Shown piece after piece: positions 52,990-61,512 of a DNA stretch of 64,000 bases. The first letter of the stretch is position 1. The number at the start of each line of letters is the position of its first letter. The position numbers and the translations under genes were made by a program. The notes under the pieces were generated by a model. That model did no database searches and had not been told where the DNA came from. It saw nothing but the letters and a program-made list of their open reading frames with translations. The DNA is from Xanthobacteraceae bacterium (lineage in GTDB: Bacteria > Pseudomonadota > Alphaproteobacteria > Rhizobiales > Xanthobacteraceae): NCBI GenBank assembly GCA_019635635.1, contig JAHBZB010000002.1, positions 310,001 through 374,000 on the forward strand, read 5' to 3'.

Positions 52990-54687
52990 TTACGCAGCCT
53001 TGTCGGAAGTGCGCTGATCCATGTCGCGCAATTCGCGCCGCAGGATTTTACCGACGTTGGTCTTCGGCAGATCGGAGCGGAATTCGATGTATTTCGGCTT
53101 CTTGTAGCCGGTGAGATTCTCGGCGGCGAATTTCATCAAATCCTTTTCGGTGACGTTCGGATCCTTCTTCACCACGAACAGCTTCACGGCTTCGCCCGAA
53201 GATGCATCCGGCACGCCGATGACCGCGCATTCGAGCACGCCCGGATGCATCGCCATCACGCCTTCGACTTCGTTCGGATAGACGTTGAAGCCCGAGACGT
53301 TCACCATGTCCTTCTTGCGGTCGACGATATAGACGAAGCCGTTCTCGTCGATCTTGCCGATGTCGCCGGTGCGGAAGAAACCGTCCGCCGTCATGACCTT
53401 CGCGGTCTCTTCCGGCCGCTGCCAGTAGCCCGCCATCACCTGCGGACCCTTCGCGCAGATTTCGCCGACTTCACCGATCGCCAATTCCTTGCCGGCGTCG
53501 TCGCGGATCGAGATGATCGTGGACGGTACCGGCAGGCCGATCGAGCCGTTATACGTGGTGTTGGTGCCGGGATTGCAGGTGAGCACCGGCGCGGTTTCCG
53601 AAAGGCCGTAGCCTTCGAGGATCGGCGCCTTGGTTTTCGCCAGCCACTTGTCGGCGACCGCCTTCTGCACCGCCATGCCGCCGCCGTTCGCGACTTTCAG
53701 CATCGACCAGTCGATCTTGTCGAAGTCGGGGTGATTGAGCAGCGCGTTGTAGAGCGTGTTCACCGCCGGGAAGGTCGTGACCTTGTACTTCTGCAAGTCC
53801 TTGATCAGCGCCGGCAGGTCGCGCGGGTTGGCGATCAGCAAGCAGCAGGCGCCCGCGCGCGTGCCGAGGAAGAAGCACGCGGTCAGCGCGAAGATGTGAT
53901 AGAGCGGCAGCGCCGTCACGATCATCAACTGCTCGACCTTCGGCTCCTTCTGCAGAACCGGCTGGAGCCATTCGTCGTTCTGCAAAATATTCGCGATCAC
54001 GTTGCGATGGGTCAGGATCGCGCCCTTGGAAACGCCGGTGGTGCCGCCGGTATATTGCAGGAAGGCGACATCCTGCGGTCCGAGTTGCGGCTTCGACAGC
54101 GTCTTGCCTTTGCCGGTCGAGATCGCGGCGTTGAACTGCACCGCGCCCGGCAGATTATAGGCGGGCACGAGCTTCTTCACCTTGCGCACGACGAAGTTCA
54201 CGATGGTGCCCTTGAAGCCGAGCATGTCGCCCATGTTGGCGAGCACGATGTGCTTGAGCGCTGGCACCTTCGCGCGCACTTTTTCCAGCGTGGCCGCGAA
54301 GTTCTCGAGAATGATGATGGCGGATGCGCCGGAGTCGTTGAGCTGATGTTCGAGTTCGCGCGGCGTATAGAGCGGGTTCACGTTCACGACGGTCAGCCCC
54401 GCGCGCAGGATACCGGCAATCGCGACCGGATATTGCAGCACGTTCGGCATCATGATCGCGACGCGATCGCCCTTCTTCAGGCCGATGGATTGCAGATAGG
54501 CGCCAAGCGCCGCCGAATTTTTGTCGAGATCGGCGTAGGTCAGCCCCTTGTCCATCGAGATGAAGGCTTTGCGCGATGCATAGTTCTTGAAGCTCTCTTC
54601 GAGCACCTGCACCAGCGAGGTATAGGCATCGGCGTTGATTTCCGCGGGCACGCCCGCCGGATAGTTTTTCAGCCAGACTTTTTCCAC
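52990..54687 (-). CDS. fadD: Long-chain fatty-acid-CoA ligase
   Basis: 565 residues from a GTG at 54685-54687, preceded by GGGAGGGATTAGAAG; start (V)EKVWLKNYPAGVPAEIN is the usual one. Adenylate-forming motifs: YTGGTTGVSKGAILTH, GYGLSETAPVLT, GEVGEICAKGPQVMAGYW, FRTGDIGKIDENGFVYI and VKLFVVKKDPNVTEKDL, plus the C-terminal catalytic lysine region NVGKILRRELRDM. It activates fatty acids for beta-oxidation at the membrane. It lies downstream of DUF1330 and TetR-family genes on the same strand, with a 170-base gap. No ATG is available nearby. Confidence 0.94.
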   Translation of the reverse strand: MEKVWLKNYPAGVPAEINADAYTSLVQVLEESFKNYASRKAFISMDKGLTYADLDKNSAALGAYLQSIGLKKGDRVAIMMPNVLQYPVAIAGILRAGLTVVNVNPLYTPRELEHQLNDSGASAIIILENFAATLEKVRAKVPALKHIVLANMGDMLGFKGTIVNFVVRKVKKLVPAYNLPGAVQFNAAISTGKGKTLSKPQLGPQDVAFLQYTGGTTGVSKGAILTHRNVIANILQNDEWLQPVLQKEPKVEQLMIVTALPLYHIFALTACFFLGTRAGACCLLIANPRDLPALIKDLQKYKVTTFPAVNTLYNALLNHPDFDKIDWSMLKVANGGGMAVQKAVADKWLAKTKAPILEGYGLSETAPVLTCNPGTNTTYNGSIGLPVPSTIISIRDDAGKELAIGEVGEICAKGPQVMAGYWQRPEETAKVMTADGFFRTGDIGKIDENGFVYIVDRKKDMVNVSGFNVYPNEVEGVMAMHPGVLECAVIGVPDASSGEAVKLFVVKKDPNVTEKDLMKFAAENLTGYKKPKYIEFRSDLPKTNVGKILRRELRDMDQRTSDKAA

Positions 54688-54859
54688 GACTTCTAATCCC
54701 TCCCGGAATACCGGATTTTGTTTTTTCTTCCTTGGGCACAGGAATACCAAAGCGCGGGGCCAAATCATAGAGTCCGTTACGTCAGGTTTACGCCGCGGCA
54801 CGTATCGGCCGGGCGCATTACCGTAACGGCATCAAAGGTTTGGTGTTGCCGAAGAACTA

Positions 54860-55294
54860 CTACCCGGCTTCCGGCAGCTCTCCGAAACGGCGCCCTACTT
54901 TCGCGGACGCGCAGCGGATCAAGCGGCTGTCTTCGACCGCCGCCTGACGGTGCTTGACTGCTTCGCGATAGACCGGGTCGCGGAGCATATCGACGAAGGC
55001 CTGCACGCTCGGGTATTGCGCGATGAAGCAATGATCCCAGCGTTCGCTCTGCGGCCCGATCAGCATCAGTTCGAACTTGCCCTGCCAGATGATCTTGCCG
55101 CCGAGGCGTTCGAACACCGGCCCGCTCTCGCGGCCGTACGCGGCATAGGCTTCCGCACCCGTCGCTTTCCGCCCGTCCGCATAATTCGCGACGGCGCGCA
55201 ACTGCACGAGGTTCAGCATCTGGATCGGCCCTTCGCGATTGTTGTCGCGGAAGAGCGCGAAGATTTCCTTGGTCGGGTCGATGTGGCCGGTCAT
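54860..55294 (-). CDS. DUF1330-family protein
   Basis: 144 residues: MTGHIDPTKEIFALFRDNNREGPIQMLNLVQLRAVANY (shown in part). The ferredoxin-like dimeric alpha/beta barrel pattern of DUF1330 is seen in GPVFERLGGKIIWQGKFELMLIG and FIAQYPSVQAFVDMLRDPVYREAVKHR. Function unknown. Its ATG overlaps the TetR gene stop by 4 bases, so it is coupled to the regulator, and it precedes fadD. Confidence 0.82.
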   Translation of the reverse strand: MTGHIDPTKEIFALFRDNNREGPIQMLNLVQLRAVANYADGRKATGAEAYAAYGRESGPVFERLGGKIIWQGKFELMLIGPQSERWDHCFIAQYPSVQAFVDMLRDPVYREAVKHRQAAVEDSRLIRCASAKVGRRFGELPEAG

Positions 55295-55965
55295 TGCTTC
55301 ACCCTCTTCTTCGCCGAAGCTGCGGTGCGTTTCGCTTTGTAGTTCGGATCGAACCCCGCGCGGAAATTCCGCACGAACTGCCGCGCTACTTCCTCGACCG
55401 CGAGCCCCCGGCCCTGCCGGTGCCAGACCGGCAGCCAGTTCAGCGCGCCGAGCAACTGCAAACGAAACAGTTTCGGATCGACGTTCGCGGGCAACTGCAA
55501 GTCCGCAACCAGCAACGCGATCAGCCGCTCATAAGCGTCGCGCTGCGGCACCATGATCTTGCGAAACGGCGCGAGATTTCCCTCGTAATACTGCGCGGCA
55601 ATCGCGGCCCCGGTCTGTCCGGGCGAGGCGAAATTGCGCGAATGCGCGGCGGCTGCCGCTTCCAGCCGCTCCCACGGGTCCTTGATATCGGCAATCGCCG
55701 CCATCACCTCGCGCTGCACGATCTCGAGACTACGGCCATGCACCGCGACGAAGATCTCTTCCTTGCTCGGGAAGTGATAGTAGAGCGAGGCGGTGGTCAT
55801 GCCGACGGCTTGCGCGATGTCGCGGATCGAGATGCCCTCGAAACCGCGCCGCGCAAACAGTTTCTGCGCCGCATTCATGATCTTCTCGCGGCTCGCTTCC
55901 GCCTTCGACTCCTTCTTGTCATTAAGCGGGGTCAGCGCGTTTCTCGGCTGTCGCGGGGCGGTCAT
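55291..55965 (-). CDS. TetR/AcrR-family transcriptional regulator
   Basis: 224 residues. N-terminal HTH: REKIMNAAQKLFARRGFEGISIRDIAQAVGMTTASLYYHFPSKEEIF (shown as motif regions), the standard TetR arrangement. The C-terminal ligand domain is divergent; the basic C-tail is YKAKRTAASAKKRVKQ. It is first in a TetR-DUF1330-fadD row, so control of fatty-acid use is a reasonable inference. A CGATCGATCGAT dyad stands just upstream. Confidence 0.9.
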   Translation of the reverse strand: MTAPRQPRNALTPLNDKKESKAEASREKIMNAAQKLFARRGFEGISIRDIAQAVGMTTASLYYHFPSKEEIFVAVHGRSLEIVQREVMAAIADIKDPWERLEAAAAAHSRNFASPGQTGAAIAAQYYEGNLAPFRKIMVPQRDAYERLIALLVADLQLPANVDPKLFRLQLLGALNWLPVWHRQGRGLAVEEVARQFVRNFRAGFDPNYKAKRTAASAKKRVKQ

Positions 55966-55998
55966 TTCCGTAGGGCTCCAGGGCGAATTGACTTTTAC

Positions 55999-56010
55999 CG
56001 ATCGATCGAT
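55999..56010. promoter_or_regulatory. Candidate operator in the TetR/hypothetical divergent gap
   Basis: CGATCGATCGAT contains overlapping palindromes and sits between the TetR gene (start 55965) and a divergent gene (56042). Position fits autoregulation, but no footprint can be inferred. Confidence 0.35.
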
Positions 56011-56041
56011 AGAAAATCACCCCCTTAGGGGAGGATCGGCG

Positions 56042-56401
56042 TTGCAAATTCTACAGGCTCCGAAAAGAGAGACCAATCCGGCGGTAGCGCACCCGGCGGG
56101 CGAGCCTCTGGCCGAACTCGCGGCAGACCTCGAGCGCCTGAACGGCGAAATCCTCGCGCTTTACAAGGCGGAGCTGCCGCCGGCGGTGATCCACCAGATC
56201 ACGCGCGGCGCGCGCGAACAGGCGGCGATCGCCAACCTGATCCTCGACGACTGCATGATGCGTGCGAAACGCGGTTCGCTGAACGACAAGCACATCGCGA
56301 ATGCCCGGAAATGGATCGCGGGCGCGCGGCGCTGGATCGAAGACCGCAAGGTCAACTACGCGAGCAACGTGCGGCGCAAGTTCTACGTCATCAAGCGCTG
56401 A
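56042..56401 (+). CDS. Conserved helical hypothetical protein with a TTG start
   Basis: A TTG at 56042 follows GGGGAGGATCGGCG, an excellent Shine-Dalgarno site, giving 119 residues: (M)QILQAPKRETNPAVAHPAGE... The body LAADLERLNGEILALYKAELPP and RGSLNDKHIANARKWIAGARRWIEDRK is helical and conserved-looking, with a basic C-terminus (NVRRKFYVIKR). No Cys pair and no signal. Divergent from the TetR gene. No family recognised. Confidence 0.65.
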   Translation: MQILQAPKRETNPAVAHPAGEPLAELAADLERLNGEILALYKAELPPAVIHQITRGAREQAAIANLILDDCMMRAKRGSLNDKHIANARKWIAGARRWIEDRKVNYASNVRRKFYVIKR

Positions 56402-56414
56402 AGTTCCACGAAGG

Positions 56415-57326
56415 CTATTTCAGTCGCCCTACCTCGAAACGCAGCGCGAGCGGGTAAAAGCCTGCCCACGCGCTCCAGCGCTGCGAGCCTGCTTCCGACA
56501 AGGCCCAGAGCGCCCCGCCCTTTTCGAAGCTGATGCCTTCGATTCCCGCCGGCATTTCGAAGCGCGCGATCACCGCGCCGGTCTCACGATCGAGTTTCAC
56601 CAGCTCGCCGAGTTTCGAGCCGCTGCGCGTGAGCCATAGTTCGCCCGCTGCATCGAAAGCGGCGCCCTGCGCGAAGATCGGGATGGGAAGCACCGCGACC
56701 GCATCCGCTTCCGTGATTTCATCTTTCGCGAGCGATGCCCAAGCAAACTTGTGCATGTACGCCGGTTCCTTGCGCTCGTACTGACCGAGCCAGAAGCCGT
56801 CGGCTTCGATCGCACCGAAGGAACCCTTCACCGGCGCGCGAATTTTCACGCTGCGAAGTACGCGGCCGATCGGCTGGCCCTTTGTCAGTTCGACTTCGAA
56901 CAACACGCGCGTATCGATGACCAGGAGATGTCCGCGCTGGCCGATGGCGAGCCCACCCGCATGACCGCAGCTTTCCGGCAGATCGAGATGCCCGAGCACG
57001 GCACCGTTCTGCGCGTCCATCGCAAACAGGCGGCAGGGCCCTCGATCCTGCTCGCGGGTCGTGCTCCGGTAGCTCGATACGAAGATTTTTCCGTCGAGAT
57101 AAACGAGGCCCTGTGGGACGTAGCCGTCCTGCAACCCGGGCAGCCAGATGCGCCGCGTCAGCGCCTGCACGTTCGGGATCGGCGCAAGTTTGCGTGTAAC
57201 ATAAGCGGGCTTGGTGCCGAGCGGTTCTTCCGCATGGCCGGAAGACGATAAAGTGAGAAAGGCGGCCGCGGCAGACACACAACGGGCGGCCAGCCCGCAT
57301 GATCGCGACATCAATTTCCGCCGCAT
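56415..57326 (-). CDS. Exported beta-propeller-like hypothetical protein
   Basis: From ATG 57324-57326, preceded by AAGGGAGTCG, 303 residues with a signal peptide (CGLAARCVSAAAAFLTLSSSGHA). Repeating blades are suggested by DGYVPQGLVYLDGKIFVSSY, HAGGLAIGQRGHLLVIDTR, FGAIEADGFWLGQYE, FDAAGELWLTRSG and GISFEKGGALWALSEAG, each with a G-x-L-W/V pattern. Periplasmic binding or enzyme scaffold; function unknown. Confidence 0.7.
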   Translation of the reverse strand: MRRKLMSRSCGLAARCVSAAAAFLTLSSSGHAEEPLGTKPAYVTRKLAPIPNVQALTRRIWLPGLQDGYVPQGLVYLDGKIFVSSYRSTTREQDRGPCRLFAMDAQNGAVLGHLDLPESCGHAGGLAIGQRGHLLVIDTRVLFEVELTKGQPIGRVLRSVKIRAPVKGSFGAIEADGFWLGQYERKEPAYMHKFAWASLAKDEITEADAVAVLPIPIFAQGAAFDAAGELWLTRSGSKLGELVKLDRETGAVIARFEMPAGIEGISFEKGGALWALSEAGSQRWSAWAGFYPLALRFEVGRLK

Positions 57327-57395
57327 GATTGCGACTCCCTTGTCGCCCAGCTTAGGCGCGCGCAAAGAGAGTGTCAGCGGGCGGAACGAAATTCG

Positions 57396-58256
57396 CTAGT
57401 GGATACCCATCCACATCTGGAAGAAGGTAATGCCGATCTCGAAGGCGATCAGCGCCACGATCAGCATTTCCAGCCGCAGCGAACGCTCGGTGTCGATCAT
57501 ATCGGTCAAGGCCTGCGCGGTATCGGCGACGACTTTCAGTTTCCGGTTCAGGCCATCGACGCGCTCGGCAAGTTCGTATTCTTCCTTGAGGCGCGCATAG
57601 AGGCGGCTGAGATCGGGCCGGTCCCACAACACATCCGGGTCTTCAGCGACCGCGACCCGGCCGGAGACGCGATGCTGCACCAGCAACGCGTTGCCGATGT
57701 GCTTCAGAATCGCGCGGCGGCCGCCGGGCGTCCTGCCTTTAGTCGCAAGCGTACGCGCGAATGGTTCAGTCTGCTCGAGCACGGCCGCGACGTCGCGTTC
57801 GTCGTGCGCGAGCACGACCGAGTCTGCCAGCGCATAGGCGACGAGCAGCAAGCGCTCGAGCGTGACCGCGCGCATATAGATCGGGCCGCCCGGCGGAATC
57901 TGGTCTTCGCGCTCGGCATTGACCTCGACCTGTGCCGCCTCCTCCTCGCGCATGTCGAAAGCGCCGACGATGCGGTGCTTGAGGCTCGCGAGCACGCCGT
58001 CTTCTTCCAGCGCGGAAAGGCCAATCATCACCACGACGCCATAGCGGAATACGACGGCGATGCCGTTCGCACCCGCGCGGAAGGTGAGCGGTGTCGTGGA
58101 AAGCGTGTCGGAGCGTTCCAGACCGGAGGTGTCGATGCGGTCGCCGACCAGGATCGCGCGCACCGTCGCCTTCGGCCCGAACACAGGAAGGTTCGCAGGC
58201 AAGGCGTCGGTTTCGCCGCCGCGCAGCATTTGCAGTTCTTTCACAACGTCGAGCAT
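57396..58256 (-). CDS. RMD1/YagE (DUF155) family membrane protein
   Basis: 286 residues. DUF155 pattern: GIAVVFRYGVVVMIGLSALEEDGVL, RLLLVAYALADSVVLAHDE, LYARLKEEYELAERVDGLNRKLKVV and a C-terminal hydrophobic anchor MLIVALIAFEIGITFFQMW. Eukaryotic relatives (Rmd1) sit in mitochondria; bacterial function is unknown. Single C-terminal transmembrane helix. 69 bases downstream of nothing recognisable; the 180-base upstream gap shows no gene. Confidence 0.85.
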   Translation of the reverse strand: MLDVVKELQMLRGGETDALPANLPVFGPKATVRAILVGDRIDTSGLERSDTLSTTPLTFRAGANGIAVVFRYGVVVMIGLSALEEDGVLASLKHRIVGAFDMREEEAAQVEVNAEREDQIPPGGPIYMRAVTLERLLLVAYALADSVVLAHDERDVAAVLEQTEPFARTLATKGRTPGGRRAILKHIGNALLVQHRVSGRVAVAEDPDVLWDRPDLSRLYARLKEEYELAERVDGLNRKLKVVADTAQALTDMIDTERSLRLEMLIVALIAFEIGITFFQMWMGIH

Positions 58257-58435
58257 GGAGAATTCTCAAGAAACGAACGACGCTCGCGCACCGCGATCAT
58301 CGCGCGCGCGTGGAGCCGTCCTCTATGCGGAATGTCAAAAGACTACAGGACGATTTTGTCAGCCCCGTGAACTTCTTAAGCCATTGAATAATAACAGTAA
58401 TGTGATTACGCGATCCCGGCCCAGCGCGGCCTCCG

Positions 58436-59308
58436 TCAACCGCGCTGCGCTTTATCCTTCTGGTTCTGCGCGACGATGGCATCGCGCGCGGCCTTCCACT
58501 GCGCGTCGCCCCACTCGCGAAGCTCATAGAAGTTGCCGCCGGTAGCGAGCGCCTGCGCGCCGTCCATCGCGATCATCTCGCCGGTGAGCCAGTCGCAGCC
58601 CGGCGACATCAGGAAGGTCGCGAGATTCTGCAATTCCTCGAGCGTGCCGGCGCGGCCCATCGGATTGCGCGCAGCCGTGCGCGCACCCGGCTTCTCGCCG
58701 GGGTTCAGGCGCTTGCTCATGCCCTCGGTCGGAATCTCGCCCGGCGCGATTGCATTGAGGCGGATGCCGTAGCGTCCCCACTCGGAGGCGAGCGAAGTCG
58801 TCATCGCCGCGACCGCGGCCTTGCTCATGGTCGACGGCACCACGAACGGCCCGCCGTTTCGCACCCACGTCACCGAAATCGAAACCACATTGCCCTTGTG
58901 CTTGCCCGCGATCCAGCGCTTGCCGACGGCTTGCGTCACATAAAACGTGCCGCGCATCACGATGTTTGCGACCGCGTCGAAACCGTTCGGCGATAGGTCC
59001 TCGGTGCGCGAGATGAAATTGCCGGCAGCATTGTTCACAAGCCCGGTGAGCGGCGCTTCCTTGAAAATTTCGCCGACCATCGCATCGACCGCCGCGGCGT
59101 CACGAATATCGACGCCGTAAGCCGAGACTTTTCCGCCATGCGCCTTCATCAGCTCGGAAGCAGTGTCTTCGCAGACCTGCTTCCTGCGTCCGCAAATCGC
59201 GATCTCCGCGCCGAGCGATAAGAACTTCTCGCTCATCGCACGGCCGAGACCCGTGCCGCCGCCGGTCACGAGAATTTTCTGGCCCTTCATCAAGTCGGAC
59301 TGAAACAT
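58436..59308 (-). CDS. SDR-family oxidoreductase, 2,4-dienoyl-CoA reductase-like
   Basis: 290 residues. NAD(P) motif VTGGGTGLGRAMSEKFL, LVNNAAGNFISRTEDLS, and a C-terminal half resembling DECR1 (FVVPSTMSKAAVAAMTTSLASEWGRYGIRLNAIAPG, in parts). The usual YxxxK is Ser159-xxx-Lys163, as in DECR1, but the DECR1 catalytic Tyr position is Trp148 here, nearer the peroxisomal DECR2 situation. It would help oxidise unsaturated fatty acids, in line with nearby fadD. Start ATG 59308. Confidence 0.82.
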   Translation of the reverse strand: MFQSDLMKGQKILVTGGGTGLGRAMSEKFLSLGAEIAICGRRKQVCEDTASELMKAHGGKVSAYGVDIRDAAAVDAMVGEIFKEAPLTGLVNNAAGNFISRTEDLSPNGFDAVANIVMRGTFYVTQAVGKRWIAGKHKGNVVSISVTWVRNGGPFVVPSTMSKAAVAAMTTSLASEWGRYGIRLNAIAPGEIPTEGMSKRLNPGEKPGARTAARNPMGRAGTLEELQNLATFLMSPGCDWLTGEMIAMDGAQALATGGNFYELREWGDAQWKAARDAIVAQNQKDKAQRG

Positions 59309-59421
59309 CGAAGCCTCCCCACGAACGCTTGTTTTGCGGCACGTTCCGGTATTGCCGATATTGCGTCAACCGGCGCGCCCGCTAAGCTGACGCAGCGTCC
59401 GCCGCAGCCCGAGGCCGTATC

Positions 59422-60135
59422 ATGCGAATTTTGTTTGCGCTTCTGCTCACCCTTCCGCTTGGCGGTCAGGCGCTGGCGCAGTCCCGCACCATCACCGACG
59501 ACGAAGTGCGCAGGGTCATCAGTGCCGACTGGAATGCGCTGACCCGCAAGCTCCTGATCGGCGAGCGCGTGGTCGCGTCCGATACGCCGCCCGGCGACTG
59601 CAAGAGCGAACTTATTTCCACGCTGCAATACGATTTCATGCTGAACGCCGAGCGCGCCGGCGTCGTCACCATCAATTACTGGGACAACCGCGGCGTGTTC
59701 CTGAAAGACAAGGACTACACCAACCAGGAAAAGATCGAGTTCGCTGTCACCGGCAAGTTACAGAAGATGACGATCCTCCCGACCAAGGAAACGCAAGCTG
59801 AACAGGTCTCGCTTGAAATTCACGGCCGCACCGGTTGCCTGGAATTCCGGATCGGCGACTACAAGATCGAAACCGTGACTTCGAACCACGCGCTGCGGAA
59901 AGGAAATTCCGATCTCGCCGAAATCAGCGTGAACTATCGCGTCGATTACCGGCCGGTTTACCGCAAGGTATTCGCGGCGGTTGGCATCTCCTTCGACAGT
60001 ATCCGCAAGGCGAACGTGTTGCTTTATTTCGATCCCGCGCGCGGCGTATGGCGGGTCGCGGCATACGACGCAGCCAATATCGGCGACGAAATCAAGCCGC
60101 TGAACGTGCCGCGTGTGCGCGACGGCTTCCGCTAA
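59422..60135 (+). CDS. Exported hypothetical protein
   Basis: 237 residues with signal peptide MRILFALLLTLPLGGQALAQ. The mature part is beta-rich and hydrophilic with two cysteines (PGDCKSE; TGCLEFRIG) that may be disulfide-bonded. No family recognised; the text NHALRKGNSDLAEISVNYRVDYRPVYRKV has no known motif. Convergent with the MFS gene, ends overlapping by 4 bases. Confidence 0.65.
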   Translation: MRILFALLLTLPLGGQALAQSRTITDDEVRRVISADWNALTRKLLIGERVVASDTPPGDCKSELISTLQYDFMLNAERAGVVTINYWDNRGVFLKDKDYTNQEKIEFAVTGKLQKMTILPTKETQAEQVSLEIHGRTGCLEFRIGDYKIETVTSNHALRKGNSDLAEISVNYRVDYRPVYRKVFAAVGISFDSIRKANVLLYFDPARGVWRVAAYDAANIGDEIKPLNVPRVRDGFR

Positions 60136-61466
60136 CGCTTCAGCGTAAGGGCGGCAGCAAGCGCGCCTGATGCGGCGAGCGCTGCTGCCGTGATCATGCC
60201 GAACACATAACTCGACGCGAAAGACGCAAGCCCCGCCGCGAGCGCAACGCCGAGCAGCGATGCGATCCGCGCTGCGGCATTGTTGACGCCGGACGCGAGC
60301 CCCTCGTCCGCATCCTTCACGCTCGACATGACTGCCGACGTGAGCGGCGCGACCAGCACCGCCATCGACAGCCCGGTGAGGCAGACCGGCGCGAAGATGC
60401 CGAGCCAGGTCGGCACCCCCTGTCCCGCCGCAAGCCACAGAAACGACGCCGCACAGCCGAGCGGGCCGACGATCAGCGGCATGCGCGCGCCGTAGCGGTC
60501 GGCGAGTTTTCCAAACGCGCGGGAGAGCAAGCCGATTGCGAGCGTGAACGGCACGAATACCAGCCCGACATCGGTCGCGCTCAAGTTCCGCCGGTCGATC
60601 ATCTCAAAGGGAAGCAGAAAAAATCCCACCGCCAGCGCGCCGTAGATGCCGAGCGTCGCAAGGTTGAGCCCGACGAACGGTTCGTTCTTCAGAAGCCGCG
60701 GCGGCGTCAGCGGATGCTCCGTCGTCTTCTGCCACCAGGCATAGACGCCGAGCAGCGCAAGGCCCGCAATCGCCACGGCTATGATGACGCTTGCAGGCGC
60801 GCGCGGCGCTTCCATCCCCTTCTCGCCCGGCCCGATCTGGCCGAGCGCATAGGCGATTGCCGCGAGTGAAAGCGCGAGCAGAAACGCGCCTGCGAGATCG
60901 AAACGGCGCTTTTCCATCCGATCCTTCGGCGCGAAATAAAGCAGCGCGATCGCAAACAGTCCGATCGGCGGGTTGATCCAGAAAATGAAGCGCCAGCCCA
61001 AGACCTCCGTCAGCCAGCCGCCGAGCACCGGCGCACCGCCCGCCGCAATCGCAGACGCCGCCGCCCAGACGCCGATGGCGGCGCTTCGCTCGCTACGCGG
61101 AAACGCCGAACCGATCAGCGCGAGACTGGAAGGCGCGACCATCGCCGCCGCGATGCCCTGCGTCACGCGCGCCGCGATCAGCCAGCCGATGTCGGGTGCG
61201 AGCGCGCAAGCCGCGGAGGCCAGCGAAAACAGAAGACAGCCGAGCGAGAGAATCCGCGCGTGACCGTAACGATCCGACAGCGCGCCGCCGATCATGGTGA
61301 GCGCCGCGACCGCGAGCGTGTAGCCGTTCATCACCCATTGCAGCAGCGCGTAATCGGCGGTGAAGTCGCGGCGCAACGCGGGCAGCGCGACGGTCAAGAC
61401 CGTGCCGTCGATGAACGCCATCGAAGACGCGAGCACGCAGGCCGCGAGCGTCAGGCGAAGATGCAT
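60132..61466 (-). CDS. MFS transporter, DHA2/EmrB-QacA-like
   Basis: From ATG 61464-61466, 444 residues and about 13-14 hydrophobic helices. ACVLASSMAFIDGTVLTVALP and LQWVMNGYTLAVAALTMIGGALSDRYGHARI (motif A GGxxSDRYG) are typical of drug:H+ antiporters of the DHA2 family. The upstream frame (to 61700) would overlap prfB heavily. Drug or metabolite efflux; substrate unknown. prfB lies 46 bases upstream on the same strand. Confidence 0.85.
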   Translation of the reverse strand: MHLRLTLAACVLASSMAFIDGTVLTVALPALRRDFTADYALLQWVMNGYTLAVAALTMIGGALSDRYGHARILSLGCLLFSLASAACALAPDIGWLIAARVTQGIAAAMVAPSSLALIGSAFPRSERSAAIGVWAAASAIAAGGAPVLGGWLTEVLGWRFIFWINPPIGLFAIALLYFAPKDRMEKRRFDLAGAFLLALSLAAIAYALGQIGPGEKGMEAPRAPASVIIAVAIAGLALLGVYAWWQKTTEHPLTPPRLLKNEPFVGLNLATLGIYGALAVGFFLLPFEMIDRRNLSATDVGLVFVPFTLAIGLLSRAFGKLADRYGARMPLIVGPLGCAASFLWLAAGQGVPTWLGIFAPVCLTGLSMAVLVAPLTSAVMSSVKDADEGLASGVNNAAARIASLLGVALAAGLASFASSYVFGMITAAALAASGALAAALTLKR

Positions 61467-61512
61467 GCGCGGCGTATCGGGTTTCGATTTGCGCCGCGCT
61501 TTCTTCAAGGGC

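Noticed and set aside
52885-54696. 603-codon open frame on the plus strand opposite fadD
   Set aside because: It is a high-G+C antisense shadow: composition is His/Arg/Asp-rich and lacks motifs, while the minus strand encodes a clear acyl-CoA ligase.
59309-59360. AACG and GTTCC spaced like an EcfG promoter before the SDR gene
   Set aside because: The spacing is 15 bases, outside the usual 16-17, and no stress context supports it.
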